From positions 1-64,000 of the forward strand of contig NZ_KV786254.1 of assembly GCF_001806875.1 (NCBI RefSeq): 64,000 nucleotides of DNA, written 5' to 3'. This document shows, piece after piece, positions 31,883 through 42,769 of the stretch. Position 1 is the stretch's first letter, and every line of letters starts with the position of its first letter. Made by a program: the position numbers and the translations under genes. The stretch is from Corynebacterium sp. HMSC29G08 (GTDB lineage: Bacteria > Actinomycetota > Actinomycetes > Mycobacteriales > Mycobacteriaceae). Under the pieces are notes generated by a model, which was not told the origin of the DNA, did no database searches, and saw nothing but the letters and a program-made list of their open reading frames with translations.

Positions 31883-31935
31883 CCACACCAGTCACACCAG
31901 TCACACCAGTCACACCAGTCTCGCCAGTTACACCA
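31883..31935. repeat. 9-bp tandem repeat GTCACACCA
   Basis: Six nearly identical 9-base units run from 31883 to 31935: a partial first copy, three exact GTCACACCA copies at 31891-31917, then GTCTCGCCA and GTTACACCA. They cover the space between the lysozyme -10 and the cysteine desulfurase stop codon. The array lies upstream of the lysozyme promoter, so copy number changes could alter its spacing. Confidence 0.85.
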
Positions 31936-33040
31936 AGCGTGCGCGCTCCACCACATCGGGTAAAAGCGCCTTCATTTTCTCCACGTCCTCAGCATTCGTG
32001 GTCCGACCCAGCGTGATGCGCAGCGCACCCATGCCTTCTTCCGGGCCAATGCCCATGGCTTCCAACACGCCGCTTAAGCGGATCACACCCGCCGAACATG
32101 CGGAGCCAGCAGAAACTTCAACGCCTTGCTGATCAAGCAGCATGATCATGGCGTCTGCATTCGCACCCGGGAACATGAAGTGGGCGTGCCCCGGCAGCGC
32201 TGGTTCCTGCGTGGTAATCACCGCATTCGGGATGGTAGCGAGGATGAACTTCGCAAGGTGGTCACGCAGCTGCCGCACCCGTGCGGTTTCCGCCTCCATC
32301 TCCCCGACCGCCTCTGCAAGGGCTGCCGCCGTCGCCGCCGCCGAGGCCACATCCACCGTGCCGGAGCGAATGCCGCGCTCCTGGCCGCCGCCAACAACTA
32401 TTGGCTGCGGCGCTGGTGACCGCTTAGCCAACAGCAGCCCGGTGCCGCGCGGACCGCCGAACTTGTGGGCACTTGCCGCAAGCGTGGTGGCACCAAGCGC
32501 GTGAAAATCAATTGGCATACGCCCCACTGCCTGCACCGCGTCAACGTGCAACGGCGTGCCAACTGCCTGGACACGACGGGCTGCTTCCTCGACCGGCTGC
32601 ACCGCACCTGTTTCGTTATTAGCCCACATCAACGTGGCAACTGCCGCGGGAGTATCCAGGGCAGACAGATCGGTGACGTGGCCATCTCGGCCCGCGTAAA
32701 GCCAGTCGACTTTGGCACCGTCGCGTTCAAGTGCGTGCACACTTTCCAACACCGCGGGGTGCTCGATCGTGCTGGCCACGACACGGTCCAACTCACTTGC
32801 CGCGTACAGCCCGCGCACTGCAATGTTGTCGGCTTCCGTGCCAGAGCCGGTGAAGATCACCTCTACAGGATCCGCCCCGAGCAGCTGCGCGATCTGCTCG
32901 CGTGCCTCCTGCAACACCGCATTCGCTCTGCGGCCAGACGCGTATTGGCTTGCCGGGTTCACCGCCCCCGCATGTTTCGCAAGCGCCTCGATGGCACATG
33001 CACGCATAGGAGTCGTTGCCGCGTGGTCAAGATACGTCAT
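31928..33040 (-). CDS. Cysteine desulfurase (NifS/IscS-type)
   Basis: This PLP enzyme removes sulfur from cysteine for Fe-S clusters or tRNA thiolation. The 370 residues contain the N-terminal YLDHAATTP, the ATHE-like VASTIEHPAVL, the PLP lysine K193 (SAHKFGGPRG) and the sulfur-carrying C315 (SAGSACSAG). It is a class I enzyme of the type encoded singly near mnmA in actinobacteria, and probably supplies MnmA with sulfur (inference). TAGGTT (33047-33052) ends 6 bases before the ATG and starts with the stop codon of the upstream methyltransferase gene. Confidence 0.93.
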   Translation of the reverse strand: MTYLDHAATTPMRACAIEALAKHAGAVNPASQYASGRRANAVLQEAREQIAQLLGADPVEVIFTGSGTEADNIAVRGLYAASELDRVVASTIEHPAVLESVHALERDGAKVDWLYAGRDGHVTDLSALDTPAAVATLMWANNETGAVQPVEEAARRVQAVGTPLHVDAVQAVGRMPIDFHALGATTLAASAHKFGGPRGTGLLLAKRSPAPQPIVVGGGQERGIRSGTVDVASAAATAAALAEAVGEMEAETARVRQLRDHLAKFILATIPNAVITTQEPALPGHAHFMFPGANADAMIMLLDQQGVEVSAGSACSAGVIRLSGVLEAMGIGPEEGMGALRITLGRTTNAEDVEKMKALLPDVVERARLV

Positions 33041-33049
33041 AGGGCTAAC

Positions 33050-34186
33050 CTACGCGGTTTCACGAGCGGTGCAGATATGGGCCACCGCGGCATTCCCAAT
33101 CCTGGCGATAACCACAGCCATCTGCGTTGTCCCCCGTAACTTCAACTTGCCACGCAACTGGTCTGGGTCAACGTCCACACCCCGCACCAGGATCTCCACC
33201 GAACCCGTACCGTGGCTTAACAACGCAGCTTTCAGCTTCTTCAACGGCACTGCTTCAAGGAAACGGAAACCACTGTAGCCGGCGGGAATCGCCTCACCGG
33301 TACAAAACGCGATGTGTTCATCCAGCATCCACAGCCCGTGGCGTGCTGCCCAGTGCGCGACCAGCCCGGCGCGCACGATCGCCCCGTCTGGTTCGATGAT
33401 GAAGGTTCCTGGCGCACCGACGTGGACGTCCTCGGATTCATCCGAGGTGACCCGCTCTACAAAACCACTGCGCAGTACCACGGCTTCACGGCCGTGTCCG
33501 AAGTGTGCTGAATACAAGCACGCTTCTTTCACACCGCTGTCTACGGACACAACGCTTACGAGCCCCTCCCACTGCGAGTAGTCGATGCCGGGTGCGCACT
33601 TCACCGCAATAGGTCTGCCCCGGTGGGCGTCCACCAAGTCCGGCAGGGGTGGCATGAGTTTGGCGGGATCGGTGATACGTCGGCCGTCGGCACGCCTGGC
33701 GGGATCGGCGACAACCACACCGTTGGCCGTGACTGGAGTTAAGGCATCCGCGCGGGCGAGCCACGCACGCTCCCCGAGGTTTTCGCGCGCCATGGCAAGG
33801 CGCACCATGTCTAGGTCTGAGCCGATCCACTGCACACCGACGTCCGCAAACGCTGGTGCTTCCGAGCCAATCGAGCAGGTCACGTCGTGCACCAGCCCAA
33901 AACCTGCCGTGGCAATGCGCTGAGCGCGCACATCCGCCACTGCCCGTGGAGTGGCCTGCTGCGCTGCGTCCGCATCAGTCAGCCAGTTTTCGGGAAACTT
34001 CCCGGCACCCATGCGTTGCGACGCCACGAGTTCACTTACCGCCCGCGCCCCCTGGCCAAACTCCCGCTCAAGCAGTGCACGGTCAGCAAAAATCGATTTC
34101 TTCGTTAGCGCAAGCTTCGGTGCGAGTTCCTGGATGCGGGGGCGGTTGGTGGAAAGCAGCGCGACGTCGTCAAGCGAAAAGCTCAT
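33050..34186 (-). CDS. SAM-dependent methyltransferase with THUMP-like domain
   Basis: The 378-residue protein has an N-terminal helical segment, a class I methyltransferase core (DVTCSIGSEAPAFADVG, then WIGSDLDMVRLAMARENL and VVVADPARRADGRR) and a C-terminal THUMP-like domain ending VAHICTARETA. The DPARR motif is characteristic of an actinobacterial family, probably RNA-directed. The exact substrate is unknown. Its ATG overlaps the stop of the Nudix gene by 4 bases, so ABC ATPase, Nudix and methyltransferase are one translationally coupled string. Confidence 0.85.
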   Translation of the reverse strand: MSFSLDDVALLSTNRPRIQELAPKLALTKKSIFADRALLEREFGQGARAVSELVASQRMGAGKFPENWLTDADAAQQATPRAVADVRAQRIATAGFGLVHDVTCSIGSEAPAFADVGVQWIGSDLDMVRLAMARENLGERAWLARADALTPVTANGVVVADPARRADGRRITDPAKLMPPLPDLVDAHRGRPIAVKCAPGIDYSQWEGLVSVVSVDSGVKEACLYSAHFGHGREAVVLRSGFVERVTSDESEDVHVGAPGTFIIEPDGAIVRAGLVAHWAARHGLWMLDEHIAFCTGEAIPAGYSGFRFLEAVPLKKLKAALLSHGTGSVEILVRGVDVDPDQLRGKLKLRGTTQMAVVIARIGNAAVAHICTARETA

Positions 34187-35046
34187 AATTTCCGCCCGAT
34201 GCGGTCCTTCGGGGCGCGGTAGAAGTACTCCTCCATGCGGGGGTCATCGACCGGGTCCCCCACAACAGGGGTAATCGTGCGGTGCTTGGCTGCCTCGAAG
34301 ATCTCTGTAACCGAGTCGTAAGAGCAAAGTTCCATGATCTGCATCCAGGTCGGCGGGGCGAAGCGGACGAGGCCTGCGCGCCAGCCGTCTAAAAGCAGCG
34401 ATGGCGCAAACCAGTTCGCGTCATCCGCTTCGTCGGTCTCACCGTCAGGTTCCTGGCCCTCTGGGTGGACGGCGAGGAAGCTGAACGTATCAAACCATGT
34501 ACCGCTTTCAGAGTTACCCACCCACCGGGCAAATGGGCGCAGCAGGTCACCGCAGACAGCCAGCTTGTTTTTCTGCAGCGCGTCAGTCAAGGAAAGCTCG
34601 TGTGTTTCCAACGCCATTCGTTGATCGTGGTACATGCCTGCATCCGAGAGCACCTCGCCCGTGTCATCCACGGCGAGGAAAATGCCGGTCTCTTCAAACA
34701 GCTCACGCACCGCCGCAAACAGGATCGCGTGCGCCTTGTACTTGGTCACCCCCAGCTGACGCGCAAGCGAGATAGCGCTTCGGCCTTGCCACAGCTCACC
34801 GTCATCCCAGGAACGCCCCGGGAAATCGCGAGAGTCAACACCTCCGCCCGGAAACACCGTCAGCCCCGGATAGTTCGGCATGGAAAGCACGCGCTCTTGG
34901 ACCCACACCTTCATCCCGTCGGCATCATCGCGCAGCAAGATCACGGTTGCGGACAGGCGCGCGCCGCCGTAGCCGGAGGTGTCAGTGACATCAATCGCGT
35001 CACCTTTATCCGCCGACACGGCACCAGTTGTGCGCGCCTCCTCCAT
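34183..35046 (-). CDS. Nudix hydrolase with split Nudix box (NUDT19-like)
   Basis: The 287-residue protein carries the two halves of a Nudix box: FPGGGVD (GGG at 67-69) and RELFEETGIF (residues 114-122). They are separated by about 45 residues instead of the usual 13 or so. Insertions at this place occur in the RP2/NUDT19 acyl-CoA diphosphatase group, so a CoA-ester or nucleotide-diphosphate substrate is possible. The conserved catalytic REx2EE glutamates are intact. A GTG one codon earlier is an alternative start. It overlaps the ABC gene's stop by one base. Confidence 0.85.
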   Translation of the reverse strand: MEEARTTGAVSADKGDAIDVTDTSGYGGARLSATVILLRDDADGMKVWVQERVLSMPNYPGLTVFPGGGVDSRDFPGRSWDDGELWQGRSAISLARQLGVTKYKAHAILFAAVRELFEETGIFLAVDDTGEVLSDAGMYHDQRMALETHELSLTDALQKNKLAVCGDLLRPFARWVGNSESGTWFDTFSFLAVHPEGQEPDGETDEADDANWFAPSLLLDGWRAGLVRFAPPTWMQIMELCSYDSVTEIFEAAKHRTITPVVGDPVDDPRMEEYFYRAPKDRIGRKL

Positions 35047-35876
35047 CACTTGCGGTGAGCCCCACCCCTGGCCTTGCGTGCGCGGCGCGCAGCAAAACGG
35101 CCATCCTCATACGTAACCTCAATCGGCTGGTGATACGCCTTGGTCACGTTCTCACTAGTCAACACGTCTTCAATAAGGCCTTGTGCCACCACATTGCCCT
35201 CGTCCAACAGCATGGCGTGGGTAAACCCGTACGGGATCTCCTCTAGGTGGTGGGTGATCATCACAATCGCTGGGGCATCCGGATCAAGTGCCAACTCCCC
35301 CAGGTACGCAATGAGATCCTCACGGCCGCCCAGGTCCATGCCAGCCGCCGGCTCGTCCATAATCAAAAGCTCTGGGTTGGTCATCACGGCACGCGCGATC
35401 AACACGCGCTTCTTCTCACCGTCAGACAACGTCCCCCAGGTGCGATCGATCAGGTGCATAGCGCCAACCTGCTCAAGCACCTCGATGGCCTGGTCATAAT
35501 CCTCCTCGTCATACTCCTCACGCCAACGCCCCATAATGGCGTAGCCGGCGGAAACAACAAGGTCGCCCACCTTCTCCTGATCAGGCACGCGCTTGGCAAT
35601 AGCCGAAGACGTCAGGCCGATCGCGGCACGCAGGTCACGCATATCGGTCTTGCCCAGCTGCTCGCCCAACACAAAGGCGGTGCCAGAGGACGGGAACTCT
35701 TGCGCAGATGCCATCCGGATCAGCGTGGTCTTACCGGCGCCGTTGGGCCCGATAATAACCCAACGTTCGTCCAGTTCAACCTGCCAATCCACAGGGCCGA
35801 CAAGGGTGTTGCCGCCGCGCACAAAGGTCACATCGCGGAAATCTATAAGCAGGTCAGGATCCGTAGTCTGATTCAC
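35046..35876 (-). CDS. ABC transporter ATP-binding protein (orphan)
   Basis: The 276-residue ATPase has Walker A GPNGAGKTTLI, the signature-like LSDGEKKRVLIARAV, Walker B LLIMDEPAAGMDLGG, and switch His in MITHHLEEIPYG. No permease gene is adjacent. The sequence resembles the ModF/YbbL-like soluble ABC proteins that end with a basic tail (RRARKARGGAHRK). The start is a GTG with AGGAGG only a couple of bases upstream, so the exact start is uncertain. It heads a coupled operon with the Nudix and methyltransferase genes and is divergent from glgE. Confidence 0.88.
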   Translation of the reverse strand: MNQTTDPDLLIDFRDVTFVRGGNTLVGPVDWQVELDERWVIIGPNGAGKTTLIRMASAQEFPSSGTAFVLGEQLGKTDMRDLRAAIGLTSSAIAKRVPDQEKVGDLVVSAGYAIMGRWREEYDEEDYDQAIEVLEQVGAMHLIDRTWGTLSDGEKKRVLIARAVMTNPELLIMDEPAAGMDLGGREDLIAYLGELALDPDAPAIVMITHHLEEIPYGFTHAMLLDEGNVVAQGLIEDVLTSENVTKAYHQPIEVTYEDGRFAARRARKARGGAHRK

Positions 35877-35950
35877 CCCTCCTATTGTGGACTAAAGTTC
35901 GCTCCAAGTGTGGGAAGTTGAAACGCTGCGTGGCGACTACGCTTGAAAGT

Positions 35951-37927
35951 ATGGTTGCTCGCTTTGGAATAGATGACGTCCGCCCACAAGTCTCCGGCCG
36001 CACCCTGCCCGCGAAAGCGGTAGTCGGCGAAGTTGTCCCGGTCTCCGCGCTGGTGTGGCGCGAAGGCCACGATGCAGTTGGCGCCACACTGCAGGTAACT
36101 TCCCCCAGCGGAGCGGAGTACTCCATTGCCATGCAGCCCGAGGCGTATCGCCCTGATTACGTGCACGCCGTCTTCGTGCCGGATGAGCAGGGCCTGTGGC
36201 GCTTCCGAGTCGACGCGTGGAGCGATGTCCTTGCCACCTCGCGCAACGCCGCATCCAAGAAGCTTGCCGCGGGCCAAACCGCCGAGGAGATGGCCAATGA
36301 CCTCGCCCACGGTGCCGAATTGTTCAAGGCTGCAGGTAAGAAGCGTTTGAGCGCCCTGCTTGTCGACGCCACGGTGCCACTCGCCGACCGCGTCAACGAG
36401 GCCCTAAGCGCCGAGGTTGAGCCACTGCGCGAACTGCTCTCGCACGGTCCGATCTGTGATGTCTACGTGGAGCGTCGCGAAGCCTTGGTGAACTCCTGGT
36501 ACGAGCTGTTTCCGCGCTCCACCGGCGGCGTTGACGCAGACGGCAACCCAGTGCATGGCACCTGGTCCACAACCGCCAAGGCACTCGACCGAGTTGCTGC
36601 CATGGGCTTTGACACCGTGTACTTCCCGCCGATCCACCCGATTGGTGAGGTCAACCGCAAGGGCCGCAACAACACCCTGACCCCGGAGCCGGGCGACGTT
36701 GGCTCCCCGTGGGCGATTGGTTCCGCCGCAGGCGGCCACGACGCGTTCCACCCAGAGCTTGGCGGCGAAGACGAGTTTCTGGACATGATGGACCACGCCG
36801 ACGAACTCGGCCTGGAAATCGCCCTAGACCTAGCGCTACAGGCCGCACCCGACCACCCGTGGGCGAAGGCTCACCCGGAGTTTTTCACGGTGCTGGCAGA
36901 CGGCACGATTGCATACGCGGAAAACCCGCCGAAGAAGTACCAGGACATCTACCCCATCAACTTTGATAATGACCCGGAGAAGATCTACGCGGAGATCTAC
37001 CGCGTAGTCATGTACTGGGTCAATCTGGGCATTACCACCTTCCGCGTGGACAACCCGCACACCAAGCCGGTGAACTTCTGGCACTGGCTGATTGCCAAGG
37101 TTCACGAAACAGACCCGGACGTGATCTTCCTGGCGGAGGCGTTCACCCGCCCGCCGCGCATGTACGGCCTGTCCAAGGCCGGGTTTAGCCAGTCCTACAC
37201 GCACTTCACCTGGAAGACCAGTAAGGCGGACCTGACAGATTTTGGGCAGCTGCTTTTAGACGTTGCGGATATTTCCCGCCCCAACCTCTTTGTCAACACC
37301 CCGGACATTTTGCACGAATCCCTGCAAAAGGGTGGCCCAGCCATGTTTGCGCTGCGCGCCACCTTGGCGGCAACGATGAGCCCACTGTGGGGCGTGTACT
37401 CCGGCTATGAACTCTACGAGCACGAGCCGGTGCATGAAGGCAGCGAGGAATACCTCAATAGTGAGAAGTACGAGCTGCGCCCCCGCGATTTCGAGGCGGC
37501 ACTTGCCCGCGGAGAATCTCTTGAGCCCTACATCACCATGCTCAACCGCATCCGCCGCGAGAACCCGGCGCTACAGCAGCTGCGCAACCTTCACTTCCAC
37601 GACATTTCAAACGACCAGCTCATCGCATACTCCAAGGTGGATGCGATCACCGGCAACGCGGTGTTGGTCGTCGTGAACTTGGATCCCTACTACACCCAAG
37701 ACGGCATGCTGCGCCTCAACCTTGCAGAGCTTGGTATCAACCCGGGCGAGTCCTTTAAGGTTCGCGACCAGATCACGGGCGCAACTTATACCTGGGGTTA
37801 TGAAAACTACGTACGCCTCGCCCCGCAGCAAAATGTTGCGCATATCTTCGTGTTGCCGAATGTTTCACCTGAACGTAGGCCGGCCACAGCGTATCGTCGC
37901 ATATCTGACCACGACTACCGCCCGTAA
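35951..37927 (+). CDS. glgE: Alpha-1,4-glucan:maltose-1-phosphate maltosyltransferase GlgE
   Basis: GlgE extends alpha-1,4-glucans with maltosyl units from maltose 1-phosphate, an actinobacterial route to storage and capsular glucan. The 658-residue GH13_3 protein shows the nucleophile D367 in TTFRVDNPHTKP and the acid/base E396 in IFLAEAFTRPPRM. The insert ENPPKKYQDIYPINF is diagnostic of GlgE. I start at MVARFGIDDVRP. TACGCT (35938-35943) ends 7 bases before that ATG. glgB follows after 16 bases and would branch the product. Confidence 0.96.
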   Translation: MVARFGIDDVRPQVSGRTLPAKAVVGEVVPVSALVWREGHDAVGATLQVTSPSGAEYSIAMQPEAYRPDYVHAVFVPDEQGLWRFRVDAWSDVLATSRNAASKKLAAGQTAEEMANDLAHGAELFKAAGKKRLSALLVDATVPLADRVNEALSAEVEPLRELLSHGPICDVYVERREALVNSWYELFPRSTGGVDADGNPVHGTWSTTAKALDRVAAMGFDTVYFPPIHPIGEVNRKGRNNTLTPEPGDVGSPWAIGSAAGGHDAFHPELGGEDEFLDMMDHADELGLEIALDLALQAAPDHPWAKAHPEFFTVLADGTIAYAENPPKKYQDIYPINFDNDPEKIYAEIYRVVMYWVNLGITTFRVDNPHTKPVNFWHWLIAKVHETDPDVIFLAEAFTRPPRMYGLSKAGFSQSYTHFTWKTSKADLTDFGQLLLDVADISRPNLFVNTPDILHESLQKGGPAMFALRATLAATMSPLWGVYSGYELYEHEPVHEGSEEYLNSEKYELRPRDFEAALARGESLEPYITMLNRIRRENPALQQLRNLHFHDISNDQLIAYSKVDAITGNAVLVVVNLDPYYTQDGMLRLNLAELGINPGESFKVRDQITGATYTWGYENYVRLAPQQNVAHIFVLPNVSPERRPATAYRRISDHDYRP

Positions 37928-37943
37928 CTTTTAAGGAGCCCAC

Positions 37944-40125
<2,182 letters not shown>

Positions 40126-40130
<5 letters not shown>

Positions 40131-40153
40131 CGCCAGCCTGCTAGCGCCAGCCT
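40126..40153. repeat. 14-bp direct repeat at the glgB stop codon
   Basis: GCTAGCGCCAGCCT occurs twice head to tail (40126-40139 and 40140-40153). The first copy contains the glgB TAG stop, and the second supplies one arm of the following hairpin. Confidence 0.8.
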
Positions 40154-40164
40154 CTCGGCGCTAG
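40141..40164. terminator. Hairpin between convergent glgB and the CnoX-like gene
   Basis: CTAGCGCC (40141-40148) pairs exactly with GGCGCTAG (40157-40164) across an 8-base loop. There is no clear T-run, so termination on either strand is uncertain. The right arm includes the stop codon of the CnoX-like gene. Confidence 0.45.
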
Positions 40165-41036
40165 AAAAGCGCACTCGCAAGGTTGGTGCGGGTGCGTTTG
40201 ATGAGGGGATCGTTGGCGTCGAAAAGCAAAAGCAACTCCAGCAAACGATCCTTGGCCTCGGACGAGGTCTTCACATGTCCGAGCAAACGCTCAAACGCCG
40301 CCTCCGGGTTACCTGCGAGGACCTCGGCATCTGCGGCATCGAGCTGCTTGGCCATGTCGGTGGGATCCGCGGCAGCATCAGCAATCGCGTCGCTGGTGCG
40401 CGCCTGCGGGTTGAAACGCTTCAGCACGGCAACCGTCGCCTTCGCCTGCTTGACCTCGGCATTCGCCGGATCTTGGGCCAACATCTCGCCATAGACGGCA
40501 ATCGCCGCATCATAATCGCCCGCCTGCACGGCAGCCTCGGCCTGGGCCAAGCGCGGATCCGTCTCCGGCTCGCCTTCACTCGATTCCTCAGCCAACCCAC
40601 TTAGCTGCGGGCCGATGTTCTGCACCAGCGCCTGCAGCCACTGCGTGAGCTGCTCCGCCGGCTGATTGCCCTCAAAGTTGGTCACGGGCCGGCCTGCAGC
40701 AAGCGCGACCACAGTTGGCAACGCGCGCACACCCAACGCCTGGGCCAGCTGCGGATGCGCATCCGCGTTCACGTAAGCAACGAGAAACTCGCGCTGGCCG
40801 GCAGCCAACGATGCAAGCGTCGCCTTCAACTGTTCGGACTCCGGCGACCGGGCGGTGCCCACCATCAGCACCACAGGGATCTGGGTGGAGCGCTCAAACG
40901 CCTTGGCCTCAACGTCACGCTCGGTGACCTCGATAAACGGCTCGAACTCAGACTCCGCGAGCTCCTTGCGGGCCTCCGCCTGCTGGGCCAGCGCAGCCAA
41001 ATCGACTGCCCCACTCGTGAACTGTGGCTGGGTCAT
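40161..41036 (-). CDS. CnoX/YbbN-like thioredoxin-fold TPR protein
   Basis: The 291 residues combine a thioredoxin fold (about residues 25-140, with GVRALPTVVALAAG containing the cis-Pro) and a C-terminal TPR-like helical region (AEAAVQAGDYDAAIAVYGEMLAQDP). The position of the CxxC redox motif is occupied by SPES (TARSPESEQLK), so it cannot act as a disulfide oxidoreductase. This fits the CnoX family of chaperone-type holdases. GGAGG lies 11 bases upstream of the ATG. It is convergent with glgB. Confidence 0.87.
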   Translation of the reverse strand: MTQPQFTSGAVDLAALAQQAEARKELAESEFEPFIEVTERDVEAKAFERSTQIPVVLMVGTARSPESEQLKATLASLAAGQREFLVAYVNADAHPQLAQALGVRALPTVVALAAGRPVTNFEGNQPAEQLTQWLQALVQNIGPQLSGLAEESSEGEPETDPRLAQAEAAVQAGDYDAAIAVYGEMLAQDPANAEVKQAKATVAVLKRFNPQARTSDAIADAAADPTDMAKQLDAADAEVLAGNPEAAFERLLGHVKTSSEAKDRLLELLLLFDANDPLIKRTRTNLASALF

Positions 41037-41151
41037 TGTGGTTTACGCCTCCAAGTGTTTGTTTAAGGGAATTCATTTTTTGATGCAGCATGTCAGTGTA
41101 GCCAGGGCGAATATCCGCCTTAATTACCAGCGACACGCGCGGCGAGACCTC

Positions 41152-41181
41152 CTCAACCGCAGCCGTCTCAACCGCAGCCGT
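41152..41181. repeat. 15-bp tandem duplication
   Basis: CTCAACCGCAGCCGT is repeated exactly twice, head to tail, between the CnoX-like gene and the small Cys/His protein gene. On the minus strand it would encode a duplicated TAAVE in a possible but unproven small reading frame. Confidence 0.75.
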
Positions 41182-41216
41182 AGAAGGCTTGATCACGTCC
41201 ATGGCCTCGTCCCAGT

Positions 41217-41498
41217 CTAACGCCGCCGCTCCCAGCAGTGTCTATGCCAGTGCCTGCGGTCATCTACACCGCGGCCTGCATCTTTCGGCCACGCCACCAC
41301 GTGCCGCACTCCCGGAGGGATGTTTTGGTTGCATCCCGGGCATACGTAGAACTTCGTGGCAGCGGCCGCACCGATCTGGCGCACGCAGTAGGTTTCCCCG
41401 TACGGGCCCTCAACTTCCTGGGTGCCAATGAAGGTGGAGCCGTCACGCGGCAGTACATAAGAAGGCGTGATGTTCGCCCTGCGGTTTCTGCGTGGCAT
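41217..41498 (-). CDS. Small conserved Cys/His protein next to nucS
   Basis: This 93-residue basic protein contains CPGC, followed later by HWHRHC. This C-x2-C...H-x2-H-C arrangement suggests a zinc ribbon or a degenerate HNH-type fold. It starts directly after the nucS stop codon (no spacer), so it is co-translated with the mismatch endonuclease. Similar small proteins are annotated ATP/GTP-binding in corynebacteria without a visible nucleotide motif; I do not accept that label. Function unknown, but the context suggests nucleic-acid binding. Confidence 0.75.
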   Translation of the reverse strand: MPRRNRRANITPSYVLPRDGSTFIGTQEVEGPYGETYCVRQIGAAAATKFYVCPGCNQNIPPGVRHVVAWPKDAGRGVDDRRHWHRHCWERRR

Positions 41499-42191
41499 CT
41501 AAAACAGCCGCAGCTCGTTGGATTCAATGCCGCGTAGCTCACCGTAATCCAGCGTGACGCAGCGGATACCGCGATCTTCCGCCAACGTGCGAGCCTGCGG
41601 TTTAATCTCCTGGGCAGCAAACACGCCTTGCACTGGTGCGAGCAGTTCATCACGGTTCAACAGCTCCACATAGCGGGTCAGCTGTTCCACGCCGTCAATG
41701 CCGCCGCGACGTTTAACCTCCACCGCTACCGTGCCGCCGCCGGAGTCACGTGCGAGGATGTCTACGGGACCAATCGCCGTCGGATACTCGCGGCGAACTA
41801 ACGAGTATCCCGACCCCAAGGTCGTGATGTGTTCAGCCAAAAGCTCCTGCAAGTGCGCCTCAACGCCGTCTTTTACCAGCCCGGGGTCCTCACCTAGCTC
41901 GTAGGAGCTATCCGCGATGATCTCTTCGATGGTGATGCGCAGTTGCTCGCCCTTCTTGCCCTCTACAATCCACAGCTGCTCACCGGTGTCCTCCCCGTCA
42001 ATGTCTACCACCGCTTCTTCCTTCAGGGTGCATGGCGGCATCATCCAGTTCAGCGGTTTGTATGCACGGTCGTCCGCGTGGATGGACACAGACCCGTCAG
42101 CCTTAACCAAAATCAGCCTGGTAGCCATCGGCAAATGAGCGTCCAAGCGGCCAACATAGTCAACAGAGCATCGAGCGATAATTAAACGCAT
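41499..42191 (-). CDS. nucS: Mismatch-specific endonuclease NucS (EndoMS)
   Basis: NucS cleaves both strands at mismatched bases and replaces MutS-MutL mismatch repair in most actinobacteria. The 230-residue protein has the N-terminal dimerisation/DNA-binding domain ([23 protein letters not shown]) and a RecB-like nuclease domain: [35 protein letters not shown] holds the D, E-x-K catalytic residues. TAAGCT (42199-42204) ends 7 bases before the ATG and starts with the stop codon of the DUF2550 gene. Its position just downstream of atpC is the same in mycobacteria. Confidence 0.95.
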   Translation of the reverse strand: MRLIIARCSVDYVGRLDAHLPMATRLILVKADGSVSIHADDRAYKPLNWMMPPCTLKEEAVVDIDGEDTGEQLWIVEGKKGEQLRITIEEIIADSSYELGEDPGLVKDGVEAHLQELLAEHITTLGSGYSLVRREYPTAIGPVDILARDSGGGTVAVEVKRRGGIDGVEQLTRYVELLNRDELLAPVQGVFAAQEIKPQARTLAEDRGIRCVTLDYGELRGIESNELRLF

Positions 42192-42201
42192 GGGCTTTAG
42201 C

Positions 42202-42660
42202 TTATCGACGCCGCCTGTTCGCCCTCTCAGCGAGCTCATTCATATCCCCCCGCTGCGCCCGAATATCTGGCGCGGACTCTACCCACGAAATCAGGGCCAT
42301 CTCCGCGTGGCGTTCGCCCGCGAACTCAAAATCCCCCATCGGACCGGTCAGTTCAAGCGCGGTATCAACCTCCGGCATGAAGTCACGTTCTTCATCAGTA
42401 AGTTTCCGGATGCCGTTAAACGTCATGTCCCGGCGATCAAACGCTAAGTCGTAGTTAAAAGACAGCGAGCGCAGCTTATAAAAACGAGCCTCATCCCCGG
42501 AGTAACGAAGCACCCCGTGACGCCATCCGTGCGAACCTTCAGCAGGCAAGAGACGGATTAGCCCTTGTACGCCACTGTTACGGAACATAGTGAAGCGCCA
42601 CACCGCAGCTACTACGACAAGTGCGAGGACTAGCAGCAAAATAGCGGCAAGGATCTCCAT
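42202..42660 (-). CDS. DUF2550 membrane-anchored protein
   Basis: The 152 residues start with one transmembrane helix ([20 protein letters not shown]), followed by a basic, PH-like soluble domain ([37 protein letters not shown]). This matches the DUF2550 family found between atpC and nucS in mycobacteria and corynebacteria. No biochemical role is known. I choose the ATG at 42660; ATG 42669 is nearly as good, as AAAGG lies just upstream of both. It lies past the terminator of the atp operon. Confidence 0.85.
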   Translation of the reverse strand: MEILAAILLLVLALVVVAAVWRFTMFRNSGVQGLIRLLPAEGSHGWRHGVLRYSGDEARFYKLRSLSFNYDLAFDRRDMTFNGIRKLTDEERDFMPEVDTALELTGPMGDFEFAGERHAEMALISWVESAPDIRAQRGDMNELAERANRRRR

Positions 42661-42722
42661 GCGAATCATGCCTTTCTTGTTTCGCAATATTCTAATCCCG
42701 TATGCCTGATGATGAGACGCAA

Positions 42723-42752
42723 ACACCCCCTGCCGTTTCCGACAGGGGGTGT
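42723..42752 (-). terminator. Terminator of the atp operon
   Basis: The 10-bp arms ACACCCCCTG (42723-42732) and CAGGGGGTGT (42743-42752) are exact complements and lie 17 bases past the atpC stop. On the minus strand TTTGCGTC follows, a short U-run. Confidence 0.75.
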
Positions 42753-42769
42753 CCAAAGGATGTAAGCGC

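Noticed and set aside
31870..31956. N-terminal extension of the lysozyme with repeated Trp-Cys-Asp
   Set aside because: The codons are the 9-bp tandem repeat; a signal peptide begins exactly at the downstream ATG and a -10 hexamer lies 7 bases before it.
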